This document shows positions 27,591 through 35,666 of a stretch of 64,000 bases of DNA, piece by piece (the first letter of the stretch is position 1; each line of letters starts with the position of its first letter). Under the pieces are notes generated by a model, which was not told the origin of the DNA, did no database searches, and worked only from the letters and a program-made list of their open reading frames with translations. This DNA comes from Ascidiaceihabitans donghaensis (GTDB lineage: Bacteria; Pseudomonadota; Alphaproteobacteria; Rhodobacterales; Rhodobacteraceae): positions 558,001-622,000 of the forward strand of contig NZ_OMOR01000001.1 in the NCBI RefSeq assembly GCF_900302465.1. Reading direction: 5' to 3'. The translations under genes were made by a program, and so were the position numbers.

Positions 27591-28055
27591 CTAGTTTTGC
27601 GCGTCTTTTGCAATCTTTGCGAAGATTGAATCCAATTCTTCCGCAAGCGTCATCAGCTCTGTTCCGCCATCTTTTTTGTAGGGCGCAAAAATGAATGTAG
27701 GCATCTTGTATGACAGGGTCGCAGTCTTGTTGGCGTTTTCTGTCACATAGAGCCTGATGGGTGCTTCGATCATTGCGGCGGTTGAAGTGCCCAACACTTT
27801 GACAGCGAAGTCGTTGTTGAACACGCCAATCACCCGGTTTCCGGGTATTGTGATGCCACGTTTTGCTGCCGCTGCGGTTGGTCCCGCTTGTGTGACCACG
27901 AACATGCCATGCGTCTTGACGGCTGCACGCGTGTCTTTGACCAATTGTACATAGGGTTTATCGGTTTTGTGCACGGCCCAGCCGTCGCGGACAGACAGGT
28001 CTTCCGCCCGCAGAGACAGCGGGATGAAACACATAACTAGGATGAGAAAACGCAT
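27591..28055 (-). CDS. DUF302 domain protein, exported
   Basis: Predicted periplasmic protein of 154 aa. A signal peptide occupies residues 1-17 (MRFLILVMCFIPLSLRA). The mature part (SVRDGWAVHKTDKPYVQLVKD and later KAATKHGMFVV-like text, VIGVFNNDFAVKVLG) matches the DUF302 fold. The ATG at 28055 is chosen over GTG at 28067 because it starts the signal peptide and follows GAGG. It lies 61 bp downstream of the malyl-CoA lyase gene on the same strand. Function unknown. Confidence 0.8.
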   Translation of the reverse strand: MRFLILVMCFIPLSLRAEDLSVRDGWAVHKTDKPYVQLVKDTRAAVKTHGMFVVTQAGPTAAAAKRGITIPGNRVIGVFNNDFAVKVLGTSTAAMIEAPIRLYVTENANKTATLSYKMPTFIFAPYKKDGGTELMTLAEELDSIFAKIAKDAQN

Positions 28056-28116
28056 GGGGCCTCGCACGAAAGTGGAGGCCCCATTGGACGCGCCATTCGC
28101 GCCTTTGGCAAATCAC

Positions 28117-29073
28117 TTATCCGTTGATCATTTCATGCTGACGCACGATCACCTCGGCTTGCTTGATGGATGCGATGTCCACCAGGCGGCCTTTGTAAAC
28201 GGTTGCCCCTTCGCCATTTGCTTTGGCTGTTTCCATAGCTGCCAGAATTTCGCGGGCCTCGGATACGGCTTCGTCGGAGGGTGTGAACACTTCGTTGCTG
28301 ATTGCGATTTGTTTCGGGTGGATGGCCCATTTGCCGACCATTCCCAATGTCGCGGACCGGCGCGCTTGCGCACGGCACCCTTCATCGTCGGAGAAATCTC
28401 CGAATGGACCATCAACGGGCAAAATACCGTGTGTACGGCAGGCTGCAACAATTGCGGCTTGTGCCCAGTGCCATGGATCAGACCAGTGTTTCTGGCCTTC
28501 GTGCAGCATGTAGTAGTTTTCCTGTGTTCCGCCGATGCCTGTCGTTTGCATGCCCATAGACGCGGCGAAGTCGGCGGCGCCGAGGCTCATGGCGACAAGG
28601 CGTGGGGAAGATGCAGCAATTTCTTCAACGTGGGCGATGCCCGCAGCGCTTTCGATGATGACCTCAAGATCGATGCGTTTTGTGCGTCCCTTTGCGGCTT
28701 CGATTGCAGTAACCAGCGCGTCAACGGCGTAGATGTCTGCCGCACAGCCCACTTTCGGAATCATGATCTGGTCAAGGCGTTCAGACGCCTGTTCTAACAG
28801 GTCCACGACATCGCGGTACCAAAAAGGGGTGTCGAGGCTATTGATCCGCACAGACAAGGTTTTGTTGCCCCAATCAACGGTGTTGATGGCTTCAATCACA
28901 TTGGCGCGCGCCACGTCTTTGTCAGTGGGGGCGACGCTGTCTTCGAGATCAAGATTGATGACGTCTGCGGCCGACGCTGCCATTTTGGCAAACAGCTTGG
29001 TGTTGGAACCCGGACCAAAAAGCTGGCAGCGGTTTGGGCGTGCAGGTGGGGTGGGTTGCAGGCGGAAGCTCAT
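28117..29073 (-). CDS. mcl1: L-malyl-CoA/beta-methylmalyl-CoA lyase
   Basis: Cleaves beta-methylmalyl-CoA to glyoxylate and propionyl-CoA, and malyl-CoA to glyoxylate and acetyl-CoA, in the ethylmalonyl-CoA pathway for acetate assimilation. From the ATG at 29073 the protein has 318 aa, the length of the Rhodobacter enzyme as I recall it. HpcH/HpaI-fold motifs: FGPGSNTKLFAKMAASAADVINLDLEDSVAP, LSVRINSLDTPFWYRD, IDLEVIIESAAGIAHVEEI and KWAIHPKQIAISNEVFTPS. Long upstream open frame not used. Single gene, possibly with the DUF302 gene. Confidence 0.92.
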   Translation of the reverse strand: MSFRLQPTPPARPNRCQLFGPGSNTKLFAKMAASAADVINLDLEDSVAPTDKDVARANVIEAINTVDWGNKTLSVRINSLDTPFWYRDVVDLLEQASERLDQIMIPKVGCAADIYAVDALVTAIEAAKGRTKRIDLEVIIESAAGIAHVEEIAASSPRLVAMSLGAADFAASMGMQTTGIGGTQENYYMLHEGQKHWSDPWHWAQAAIVAACRTHGILPVDGPFGDFSDDEGCRAQARRSATLGMVGKWAIHPKQIAISNEVFTPSDEAVSEAREILAAMETAKANGEGATVYKGRLVDIASIKQAEVIVRQHEMING

Positions 29074-29365
29074 TTTGTGGCCTTTCGGGTGGGAAACATT
29101 GTTGCGCTTGGATTGCCTTAAGCAGGTATTAAATTGCGCAGAAGGGTGCAAGCGGGATTCTGCACCTGCAGCATTGACGTTGTGTGAGTCGGAGGGTTTC
29201 GTTGATTTTTTGGCCAAGACGCAAGAATATTCGAACAAACCAAGACATCATCGAAGATATTTTCCAAAATCCGCTGCCCTGGCTGAGAATTGGAATTGAA
29301 TTGCGTGATAGGTCAGCGATATTGCCCGAAACTGACACAATCATTCACACCGTGGGGGCTTCGCT

Positions 29366-30367
29366 ATGATCCAAACACCTTATCTTTTGTTCCTGGGCGA
29401 CGCGCCTGATCAATTGGCTGCTAAAGTGGCGCAAGGTATCAAGGACTGGCGTCCTGACAATGCAGTTGGCCAGTTCCGCCTGCCAGGGTGCGGCGCGGAT
29501 ATGGGCATTGCCGATCTGACGCTAGAAGAAGGGCTGAACGCAGGCGCCAAGACTTTGGTGATTGGTGTTGCCAACCGTGGCGGTATCATTTCCGATGCTT
29601 GGAAAGTGGTAATCGTCGAGGCCCTGAAGATGGGTTACGATGTGGCTGCTGGCCTGCACAATCTGTTGCGCGACGAAGACGAGCTTCAAGCTGCTGCCAA
29701 AGTCAATGGTCGTACTTTGCATGATGTGCGTGTGCCTTCCGTGGCTTACCCGATCGCCAACGGTGAAAAACGCACAGGCAAACGTGTCTTGGCCATCGGC
29801 ACCGATTGTTCGTGTGGCAAAATGTACACGGCCATGTCCATGGACGCTGAAATGGTAAAGCGCGGTTTGAAATCGGACTTTCGCGCGACAGGACAGACCG
29901 GGATTTTGATCACAGGCAAGGGCGTGCCTTTGGATGCGGTCATTGCTGATTTCATGGCTGGTGCTGTTGAGTACCTGACCCCGGACAATGATGCTGACCA
30001 TTGGGATCACATTGAAGGCCAAGGCAGCCTGTTCCACGTGTCTTATTCCGGTGTGACCATGGCCTTGATTCATGGTGGCCAACCCGATGCGCTGATTTTG
30101 TGCCACGAGCCAACCCGCACGCACATGCGTGGTTTGCCGCATTACACGTTGCCTTCTTTGGAGCAGTTGCGTGATACGGCATTGCCCATTGCCCGTGTGG
30201 CCAATCAAGACTGCCAGATTGCTGGTGTGTCAGTGAACACCAAAGCGCTGGACGAAGCAGAGGCGCGGGCCTGTCTGACAGAGATTGAGGATCGCATGGG
30301 TCTGCCCGCGACCGATCCGTTCCGCTTTGGGGCGGGCCCTTTGGTGGATCGTTTGCTTGAACTTTGA
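29366..30367 (+). CDS. dgcN: DUF1611 P-loop protein, DgcN-like (D-glutamate N-acetylation)
   Basis: 333-aa protein of the DUF1611 family. The N-terminal part binds a Rossmann-like fold; the C-terminal half carries the P-loop variant LAIGTDCSCGKMYTAMSMDAEM near residue 145, then FRATGQTGILITGKGVPLDAVIADF. Members next to a dipeptide-epimerase-like gene have been reported as DgcN, which N-acetylates D-glutamate so that DgcA can epimerise it to N-acetyl-L-glutamate. The neighbouring gene here is exactly such an epimerase, with a D-amino-acid transaminase after it, so I adopt that name. Biochemistry is from recalled literature. Confidence 0.82.
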   Translation: MIQTPYLLFLGDAPDQLAAKVAQGIKDWRPDNAVGQFRLPGCGADMGIADLTLEEGLNAGAKTLVIGVANRGGIISDAWKVVIVEALKMGYDVAAGLHNLLRDEDELQAAAKVNGRTLHDVRVPSVAYPIANGEKRTGKRVLAIGTDCSCGKMYTAMSMDAEMVKRGLKSDFRATGQTGILITGKGVPLDAVIADFMAGAVEYLTPDNDADHWDHIEGQGSLFHVSYSGVTMALIHGGQPDALILCHEPTRTHMRGLPHYTLPSLEQLRDTALPIARVANQDCQIAGVSVNTKALDEAEARACLTEIEDRMGLPATDPFRFGAGPLVDRLLEL

Positions 30368-30397
30368 AGGTTCGGTCTATGCTGCCTTTGCCGGATG

Positions 30398-30428
30398 CCT
30401 CCGGCGGAGGTTTTCTTTGCGAGATGAA
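30398..30428 (+). repeat. Intergenic hairpin-tail element, copy 2
   Basis: CCTCC-GGC-GGAGG followed by TTTTCTTTGCGAGATGAA, closely like the element at 13883-13915. It lies between dgcN and dgcA, only 12 bp before the dgcA start, so it may partly terminate or protect the dgcN message. Confidence 0.55.
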
Positions 30429-30439
30429 CGGGGGATATA

Positions 30440-31405
30440 ATGCGCATTGATGTGAGCCATGACATTTTCAAGTTGGCGCAGGTGTTTACCATTGCGCGGG
30501 GCTCTCGCACCGAGGCCAAGGTGCTGACGGTTCATCTTGATGATGGCACCCACAAAGGGTGGGGCGAATGTGTGCCTTATGCCCGCTATGGTGAAAGTCT
30601 TGACAGTGTGACGGATCAGATCAAGGGATTGCCCGGCGATGTGACCCGCCAGGCGTTGTATGATCTTTTACCGGCGGGTGCCGCGCGAAATGCGGTGGAT
30701 TGTGCCCTTTGGGATATAGAAGCCAAACGGGCCGGCAAACGTGTTTGGGAGCTGGCGGGTCTGTCTGCCCCGACCCCCGAGATCACAGCATACACTTTGT
30801 CATTGGATACGCCCGAAGCGATGCAGGCTCAAGCGTCCGAGCACGCCTTTCGCCCGTTGTTGAAAATCAAGTTGGGCACTCCGGACGATATGCCGCGTTT
30901 GGAAGCCGTGCGCCGCGGTGCCCCTAAATCCACCATCATCGTAGATGCCAACGAAGGTTGGTCTGCTGAGGTTTATGCCGATCTTGCACCTCATTTGGTG
31001 CGTTTGGGCGTTGCCCTTGTTGAGCAGCCGGTGCCTGCGGGCGAAGATGACGCTTTGTTGGGAATGGAGCGTCCTGTGCCTGTTTGCGCAGACGAAAGTG
31101 CCCATGACACAGCAAGCTTGCCCAAATTGCGCGGTAAATACGATGTGGTGAACATCAAGCTGGATAAAACTGGTGGTTTGACAGAAGCTTTGGCGCTGCG
31201 TGATGCTGCGCTGGCTGAGGGCTATAAGGTTATGGTCGGGTGCATGGTCGGGTCCTCTTTGGCGATGGCACCGGCAACTTTGGTGGCCCAAGGTGCGCTG
31301 ATAACGGACCTTGACGGCCCGCTTCTTCTGGCCGAAGACCGCGATGAACCTTTGACATTTGATGCCGCTGGCGTGCACCCGCCGTCAGCCACACTATGGG
31401 GATAA
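30440..31405 (+). CDS. dgcA: Dipeptide epimerase-family protein, DgcA-like (N-acetyl-D-glutamate racemase)
   Basis: Enolase-superfamily protein of 321 aa. It has the muconate/dipeptide-epimerase arrangement: N-terminal capping domain (LTVHLDDGTHKGWGECVPYARYGES), then a barrel with LKIKLG (catalytic lysine), STIIVDANEGWSAE (metal Asp), ALVEQPVPAG (metal Glu), PVCADESAHD (metal Asp) and DVVNIKLDKTGGLTEAL (second lysine). Placed after dgcN and before a D-amino-acid transaminase, it most likely epimerises N-acetyl-D-glutamate; an L-Ala-D/L-Glu epimerase role in peptidoglycan recycling is the alternative. Confidence 0.85.
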   Translation: MRIDVSHDIFKLAQVFTIARGSRTEAKVLTVHLDDGTHKGWGECVPYARYGESLDSVTDQIKGLPGDVTRQALYDLLPAGAARNAVDCALWDIEAKRAGKRVWELAGLSAPTPEITAYTLSLDTPEAMQAQASEHAFRPLLKIKLGTPDDMPRLEAVRRGAPKSTIIVDANEGWSAEVYADLAPHLVRLGVALVEQPVPAGEDDALLGMERPVPVCADESAHDTASLPKLRGKYDVVNIKLDKTGGLTEALALRDAALAEGYKVMVGCMVGSSLAMAPATLVAQGALITDLDGPLLLAEDRDEPLTFDAAGVHPPSATLWG

Positions 31406-31410
31406 ATCCA

Positions 31411-32271
31411 ATGCGCACAGTCTATTTGAACGGCGAATATGTTGCCGAAAACGAAGCCAAAGTGTCTATCTTTGATCGTGGTTTTTTGATGGCGGACGGT
31501 GTCTATGAGGTAACGTCTGTTCTGGACGGCAAACTGGTTGATTTCGAAGGGCACGCGGTGCGTTTGGATCGATCCTTGAGCGAACTGGGCATGAAAAACC
31601 CCATCACCAAAGATGAATTACTGGCAGTCCACCGTGAACTGGTCACACGCAACGACGTCGTAGATGGCGGTGTCTATTTGCAGATCACACGCGGCGCACC
31701 TGCGGATCGCGATTTTGCGTTTCCTGATCCCGAAACGACACCTTGTACGGTTGTTTTATTTACGCAATCCAAGCCGGGTGTCACCGAAAGCCCCGCGTCA
31801 AAAACCGGCATCAAAGTGATTTCCATCGCTGATGAACGCTGGGGCCGCCGCGACATTAAAACCGTTCAATTGCTGTACCCGTCCATGGGCAAAATGATGG
31901 CCAAGGCCGCAGGGTGCGATGACGCTTGGATGGTCGAAGACGGCTTTGTCACCGAGGGTACATCCAACAACGCCTACATCGTCAAAGGCAACAAGATCAT
32001 TACCCGTGCTTTGTCCAACGACATTTTGCACGGCATCACCCGTGCTGCGGTTTTGCGTTTCGCGCAAGAGGCGCAAATGGAAGTGGAAGAGCGCAACTTT
32101 ACCATCGACGAGGCGAAAGAGGCTGACGAGGCGTTCATTACCTCGGCCACGATGTTCGTGAACGGTGTGGTCGAGATCGACGGCGCACAGATTGGCGACG
32201 GTGTGCCCGGACATGTGTCCAAGCGCTTGCGCGAGATCTATCTGGATGAAAGCCGCAAGGTTGCGATTTAA
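31411..32271 (+). CDS. dat: D-amino-acid transaminase (PLP fold type IV)
   Basis: Transfers amino groups between D-amino acids and 2-oxo acids. 286 aa from the ATG at 31411, which follows GGGGATA; an ATG at 31396 overlaps dgcA and is less likely. Fold type IV features: NGEYVAENEAKVSIFDRGFLMADGVYEV, LQITRGAPADRDFAFP, DIKTVQLLYPSMGKMMAKAAG (PLP lysine expected in this region), VEDGFVTEGTSNNAYIVKG and the PLP-phosphate segment SNDILHGITRAAVL. It follows dgcA by 5 bp and completes a three-gene D-amino-acid cluster. Branched-chain transaminase or aminodeoxychorismate lyase are less fitting alternatives. Confidence 0.88.
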   Translation: MRTVYLNGEYVAENEAKVSIFDRGFLMADGVYEVTSVLDGKLVDFEGHAVRLDRSLSELGMKNPITKDELLAVHRELVTRNDVVDGGVYLQITRGAPADRDFAFPDPETTPCTVVLFTQSKPGVTESPASKTGIKVISIADERWGRRDIKTVQLLYPSMGKMMAKAAGCDDAWMVEDGFVTEGTSNNAYIVKGNKIITRALSNDILHGITRAAVLRFAQEAQMEVEERNFTIDEAKEADEAFITSATMFVNGVVEIDGAQIGDGVPGHVSKRLREIYLDESRKVAI

Positions 32272-32280
32272 GATTGGTAG

Positions 32281-32298
32281 GGTGGGCTGAAGCCCACC
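32281..32298. terminator. Hairpin between convergent dat and DUF1244 genes
   Basis: GGTGGGC, loop TGAA, GCCCACC, followed by TTACTTGTCTG. Perfect 7-bp stem, 9 bp after the transaminase stop and abutting the end of the minus-strand DUF1244 gene. Confidence 0.65.
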
Positions 32299-32610
32299 TT
32301 ACTTGTCTGTCACGTTCTCTTTGAAGGCAGTTTTGAACGCGTCCTGTTGTGCCCCTGTGGCATCTGTCTGGAAGTTGTTTTTCCAGTCATCCATGGTCAT
32401 GCCGTAGAAGGCGTGGCGCCCTTCATCTTTTGTCATATCGATGCCCCGTTCATTTGCTGCCTCTTGATACCAGCGCGACAGGCAGTTCCGGCAGAATCCT
32501 GTCAGGTTCATCATGTCGATGTTTTGCACGTCTGTGCGGTCTTCCATCAGGTGTTTTTGTAGGCGGCGAAACGCTGCTGCTTCGAGTTCGAGTTGGGTTT
32601 GAGCATCCAT
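32299..32610 (-). CDS. DUF1244 family protein
   Basis: Small soluble protein of 103 aa conserved in proteobacteria. The family core is clear: FRRLQKHLMEDRTDVQNIDMM, LTGFCRNCLSRWYQEAANERG with a CxxC pair and the end of GMTMDDWKNNFQ. The helical CxxC core suggests a metal or redox role, but no function is established. It lies between the dat gene and the N-formylglutamate amidohydrolase gene, 79 bp from the latter. Confidence 0.88.
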   Translation of the reverse strand: MDAQTQLELEAAAFRRLQKHLMEDRTDVQNIDMMNLTGFCRNCLSRWYQEAANERGIDMTKDEGRHAFYGMTMDDWKNNFQTDATGAQQDAFKTAFKENVTDK

Positions 32611-32638
32611 CGGGTTGGTCCTTTTGGCTGGGGTTGGA

Positions 32639-32682
32639 CCGGGGCGCGGCCCCGGACCCCGAGGTTTATTTGGCGAGATGAA
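32639..32682. repeat. GC-rich hairpin plus intergenic tail element, copy 3
   Basis: A perfect CCGGGGC-GCG-GCCCCGG hairpin (32639-32655) followed by GAGGTTTATTTGGCGAGATGAAG, the same tail as the element at 13883-13915. It lies just beyond the amidohydrolase stop, between two minus-strand genes. Confidence 0.55.
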
Positions 32683-32688
32683 GTTGGA

Positions 32689-33426
32689 TCAAAGGTCGGT
32701 CATGGCGCGGGCTTTTACAAGGTGCGCTGCAAGGAAGTGGGCCCATTTGATTTGATCTTGCTCTGTTTCAATCAGGTCATTGCGGATTTCGATAAGTACG
32801 TTTGGCCGGTTCTTTTGCAGCCCGTGTTGATCAATCGCGTCGCCGGGCAGGTGCCCTGCGTAGGGTTCATTGTTGCCGACCGGTGTGTCCAGCGCTGCAG
32901 TGAAGCTGTCGATCAAGGGCAGGGCCATGCGCGTGTCGGTGTGATAGAGCACGCCGATTTCCCACGGCCGCAGGTCGCGACCTTTAAGTTGGGGTGTGAA
33001 ACTGTGGATCGACACCAGAACCGTATTGGGGCGCTTTGCCAAAGTTTCATATGCCGTGTGGTAGGGTGTGTAGCAGCCATTGATCCTGCGTTGGCGTTCG
33101 GCGTCGCAGGCGTTCCTGTTGCCGGGAATGATTGTGCCATCGTACAGCTTCATCAGCAGCGTCGGATCGTCCATTCCCCTGTTGGGGTCTATCACTAGCC
33201 GTGAGAAATTCGACAAAATTGCGGGCGCATCCAGTATATCGGCCAGTGCGCGTGTTACCCCGGCCGCACCGATGTCATAGGCGATGTGGCGTTGCATGTC
33301 TGCTTGGGCCAGACCCAAATCCCCGCCGTTCACAAAGTCTGGCACGGTGTTGCTGGCGTGATCACATGTGATCAGCCAAGGGTTGCTGCGAGATGCGCCG
33401 TGGGTGAAAAATGGTTGAAATGTCAT
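32689..33426 (-). CDS. N-formylglutamate amidohydrolase family protein
   Basis: Zinc-dependent hydrolase-family protein of 245 aa, predicted to release formate from N-formyl-glutamate or a similar N-formyl amino acid. Motifs: LITCDHASNTVP near residue 18, LVIDPNRGMDDP near 75 and VLVSIHSFTPQLKGRDLRPWEIGVL near 130, then an HLPGDAIDQHGLQ stretch and a conserved VLIEIRNDLI near the end. It is a single gene, divergent from pyruvate kinase. Substrate not known; some members act on other N-formyl amides. Confidence 0.87.
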   Translation of the reverse strand: MTFQPFFTHGASRSNPWLITCDHASNTVPDFVNGGDLGLAQADMQRHIAYDIGAAGVTRALADILDAPAILSNFSRLVIDPNRGMDDPTLLMKLYDGTIIPGNRNACDAERQRRINGCYTPYHTAYETLAKRPNTVLVSIHSFTPQLKGRDLRPWEIGVLYHTDTRMALPLIDSFTAALDTPVGNNEPYAGHLPGDAIDQHGLQKNRPNVLIEIRNDLIETEQDQIKWAHFLAAHLVKARAMTDL

Positions 33427-33532
33427 GGGTCTGTTACCTTGGTGCTGCCATGAGGTTTACGGCAGTTGCTCCGGAATGTGAATTGGGCGATAAGGCTGCA
33501 ACTGATAGCGATAACAGCAAGGATGCCCCATC

Positions 33533-34978
33533 ATGAGACGACTGCGCAGCGTGAAAATCGTAGCTACTTTGGGACCAGCTTCTGACAGCTATGAAATGAT
33601 CCGCGCCTTGCATGAGGCAGGCGCAGATGTGTTCCGCTTGAACATGTCCCATGGCAGCCATGAGGAAATTGCCGAAAAGCATGCCATCATCCGTCAGGTC
33701 GAACAGGATTTGAACAGCACTATCGGTATTTTGGCTGACTTGCAGGGCCCTAAATTGCGTGTCGGCGTGTTTGCCGGTGACAGTGAGATGCTGGACGAAG
33801 GCGCGAAATTTCGCCTTGATCTGGACAAGGCTGAAGGCGACAGTGCCCGCGTTTGCCTGCCGCATCCCGAGATTTTTGCAGCACTTGAACCCGGCGCATC
33901 CTTGCTGGTCAATGACGGGAAAATCAGGTTGCGGGTTGAGGCCTGCGGTAAGGATTTCGCCGATTGCACCGTTGTCATCGGAGGCGTGATTTCCAATCGT
34001 AAAGGTGTCAACGTGCCCGATGTGGAACTGCCGTTGGCGGCGCTGTCTGAAAAGGACAAGGCCGATCTGGAATGTGTCTGTGGGTTGGGTGTCGATTGGT
34101 TGGCGCTTAGCTTCGTGCAACGCCCTGCAGACGTTGAGGAAGCGCGTGCGTTGGTTCAGGGCCGCGCGGCGATCTTGTCCAAGATCGAAAAGCCAAACGC
34201 GGTGGATCGTTTTGATGATATCCTGGCTGTCAGCGACGGGATCATGGTCGCGCGGGGCGATCTGGGTGTGGAATTGCCTGTGCAGAATGTGCCGCCCATC
34301 CAAAAGCGGTTGGTGCGCAAATGCCGTGCTGCGGCCAAGCCTGTGATTGTGGCGACCCAGATGCTGGAATCTATGATCGAGAGTCCGATGCCGACACGCG
34401 CCGAGGTTTCTGACGTTGCAACTGCCATCTATGAAGGGGCCGATGCCGTCATGCTGAGCGCCGAAAGTGCTGCAGGCGGCTACCCCATCGAAGCAGTGCG
34501 CACCATGGATAATGTGGCGCAAGAGGTCGAAGCCGACAGCACGTATCGCCAAATCATCGAAGCCAGCCGCACCGCCAATCGCACAACTGTTGCCGACGGT
34601 ATTGTGGCCGCCGCCCGTGAGATCGCAGAAACAACAGACATCAAAGCCATTTGCTGCTTTACTCAAAGCGGAACCACAGCGCTTTTGACAGCACGGGAAC
34701 GTCCGCGCGTGCCGATTGTCGCGATGACACCACTGGTTGGTACAGCCCGTCGGTTGGCGTTAAGCTGGGGCATCAACTGCGTGCAAACAAGCATGATGGA
34801 TCGTTTCAAAGGGGCTGTGGTGAGCGCCGCAAAAGCAGCGCGTGATCAGGGGTATGCTGATGAAAGCGATCAGATACTTGTGACGGCAGGTGTCCCTTTC
34901 AATGTGACAGGCACAACCAACATTCTGCGTGTGGCGCCCTGTGACGAGCGTTTGATTTTCAACACTGATCCAGAGTAG
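33533..34978 (+). CDS. pyk: Pyruvate kinase
   Basis: Last step of glycolysis: phosphoenolpyruvate plus ADP to pyruvate plus ATP. 481 aa, normal length. Motifs: RSVKIVATLGPASDSYEM at the start, DVFRLNMSHGSHEE, ILADLQGPKLRVG, the catalytic loop ILSKIEKPNAVDRFDDILAVSDGIMVARGDLGVELP (ATP and metal ligands) and a C-terminal allosteric domain with CCFTQSGTTALLTARERP. It sits alone with a small membrane-protein gene 29 bp downstream. The large antisense open frame here is not used. Confidence 0.97.
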   Translation: MRRLRSVKIVATLGPASDSYEMIRALHEAGADVFRLNMSHGSHEEIAEKHAIIRQVEQDLNSTIGILADLQGPKLRVGVFAGDSEMLDEGAKFRLDLDKAEGDSARVCLPHPEIFAALEPGASLLVNDGKIRLRVEACGKDFADCTVVIGGVISNRKGVNVPDVELPLAALSEKDKADLECVCGLGVDWLALSFVQRPADVEEARALVQGRAAILSKIEKPNAVDRFDDILAVSDGIMVARGDLGVELPVQNVPPIQKRLVRKCRAAAKPVIVATQMLESMIESPMPTRAEVSDVATAIYEGADAVMLSAESAAGGYPIEAVRTMDNVAQEVEADSTYRQIIEASRTANRTTVADGIVAAAREIAETTDIKAICCFTQSGTTALLTARERPRVPIVAMTPLVGTARRLALSWGINCVQTSMMDRFKGAVVSAAKAARDQGYADESDQILVTAGVPFNVTGTTNILRVAPCDERLIFNTDPE

Positions 34979-35007
34979 GCTGCCCACATATTGTGGAGTA
35001 ACGAATA

Positions 35008-35229
35008 ATGGAACCAGATATTGCATTGGTCGCGGGGATTATTGTCGCCATTTTTGCGATCCCTTCGATGCTGTCTGCCTTAACGGACAGGCGGGCGCCT
35101 CGCGCGTCGGCAATTACGATTTTAATCGCCGGTGGGCTGATTATCTACGCGATCCAGACAAAGCCCAACGGATATAGCCTGCAAGATGTGCCCAATGCCT
35201 TTGTGCGTGTGGTGGCCCAGATTCTTTAG
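35008..35229 (+). CDS. Small two-helix membrane protein
   Basis: 73-aa protein with two hydrophobic segments (residues about 6-24, VAGIIVAIFAIPSMLSAL, and 36-50, AITILIAGGLIIYAIQTK) separated by a short basic loop. It follows pyruvate kinase by 29 bp. The start ATG follows GTGGAGTAACGAATA. No known family; small downstream membrane genes after pyk are, to my recollection, common in Rhodobacteraceae. The stop TAG at 35227-35229 lies right at the left edge of a MITE-like element. Confidence 0.75.
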   Translation: MEPDIALVAGIIVAIFAIPSMLSALTDRRAPRASAITILIAGGLIIYAIQTKPNGYSLQDVPNAFVRVVAQIL

Positions 35230-35526
35230 GCTCAGGACTCATTAATCTTAATGCCTCAGTTTTCCTGATTTGGTTCGTGATGAGGCGCAGTTGCGCGGGA
35301 ATTTCCTCTCACACATGCGAGCATGTGTTGCCGGTCGGCGGTGGTTTTATTTCAATCATATGCAACGATAGTCACGGGCCAAATCAGGGAAATCGGAGAC
35401 GTGTTTTTCACTTCATCTCAGCGTCTTGAGCCGCTTGAAAAGAGAACCATTCTTATCGTCGCGCCCCAAGCCTCTGATATTTCGTGAAAACCGCGCTGAG
35501 GCATTAAGATTAATGGGTCCTGAGCC
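35229..35526. mobile_element. MITE-like element with 31-bp terminal inverted repeats and TA flanks
   Basis: A 298-bp non-coding element. The left end GGCTCAGGACTCATTAATCT (35229 onward) and right end (35496-35526, reverse complement) form 31-bp terminal inverted repeats identical except for one base at position 11 (T versus C). TA lies directly outside both ends (35227-35228 and 35527-35528), as for TA-duplicating elements of the IS630/Tc1-mariner type. Nested inside are CCTGATTTGG (35264-35273) and its inverted copy CCAAATCAGG (35379-35388), plus an ACACATGC-GA-GCATGTGT hairpin (35311-35328). No transposase. Probably mobilised in trans. Confidence 0.8.
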
Positions 35527-35666
35527 TAGGGCTTGATGCGTTTCCGTTGGGTGCGTGAATTCAGAAAAATCCTTGAAAAGTATCTGTAAGAGCCATTTGT
35601 AGATTTGTGCCCTGAAGTTCTAGGTGCTACCACAAAATATGGTACGATGTAATTGTGGGTCTCTAA

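Noticed and set aside
32593-33198. 201-aa plus-strand open frame opposite the N-formylglutamate amidohydrolase
   Set aside because: Shadow of a clear enzyme gene on the other strand.
33434-34666. Long open frame (410 aa) on the minus strand opposite pyruvate kinase
   Set aside because: Lies entirely antisense to an unmistakable pyruvate kinase with full motifs; the predicted protein is rich in His/Gln/Arg and lacks any domain, as expected for a codon-bias shadow.
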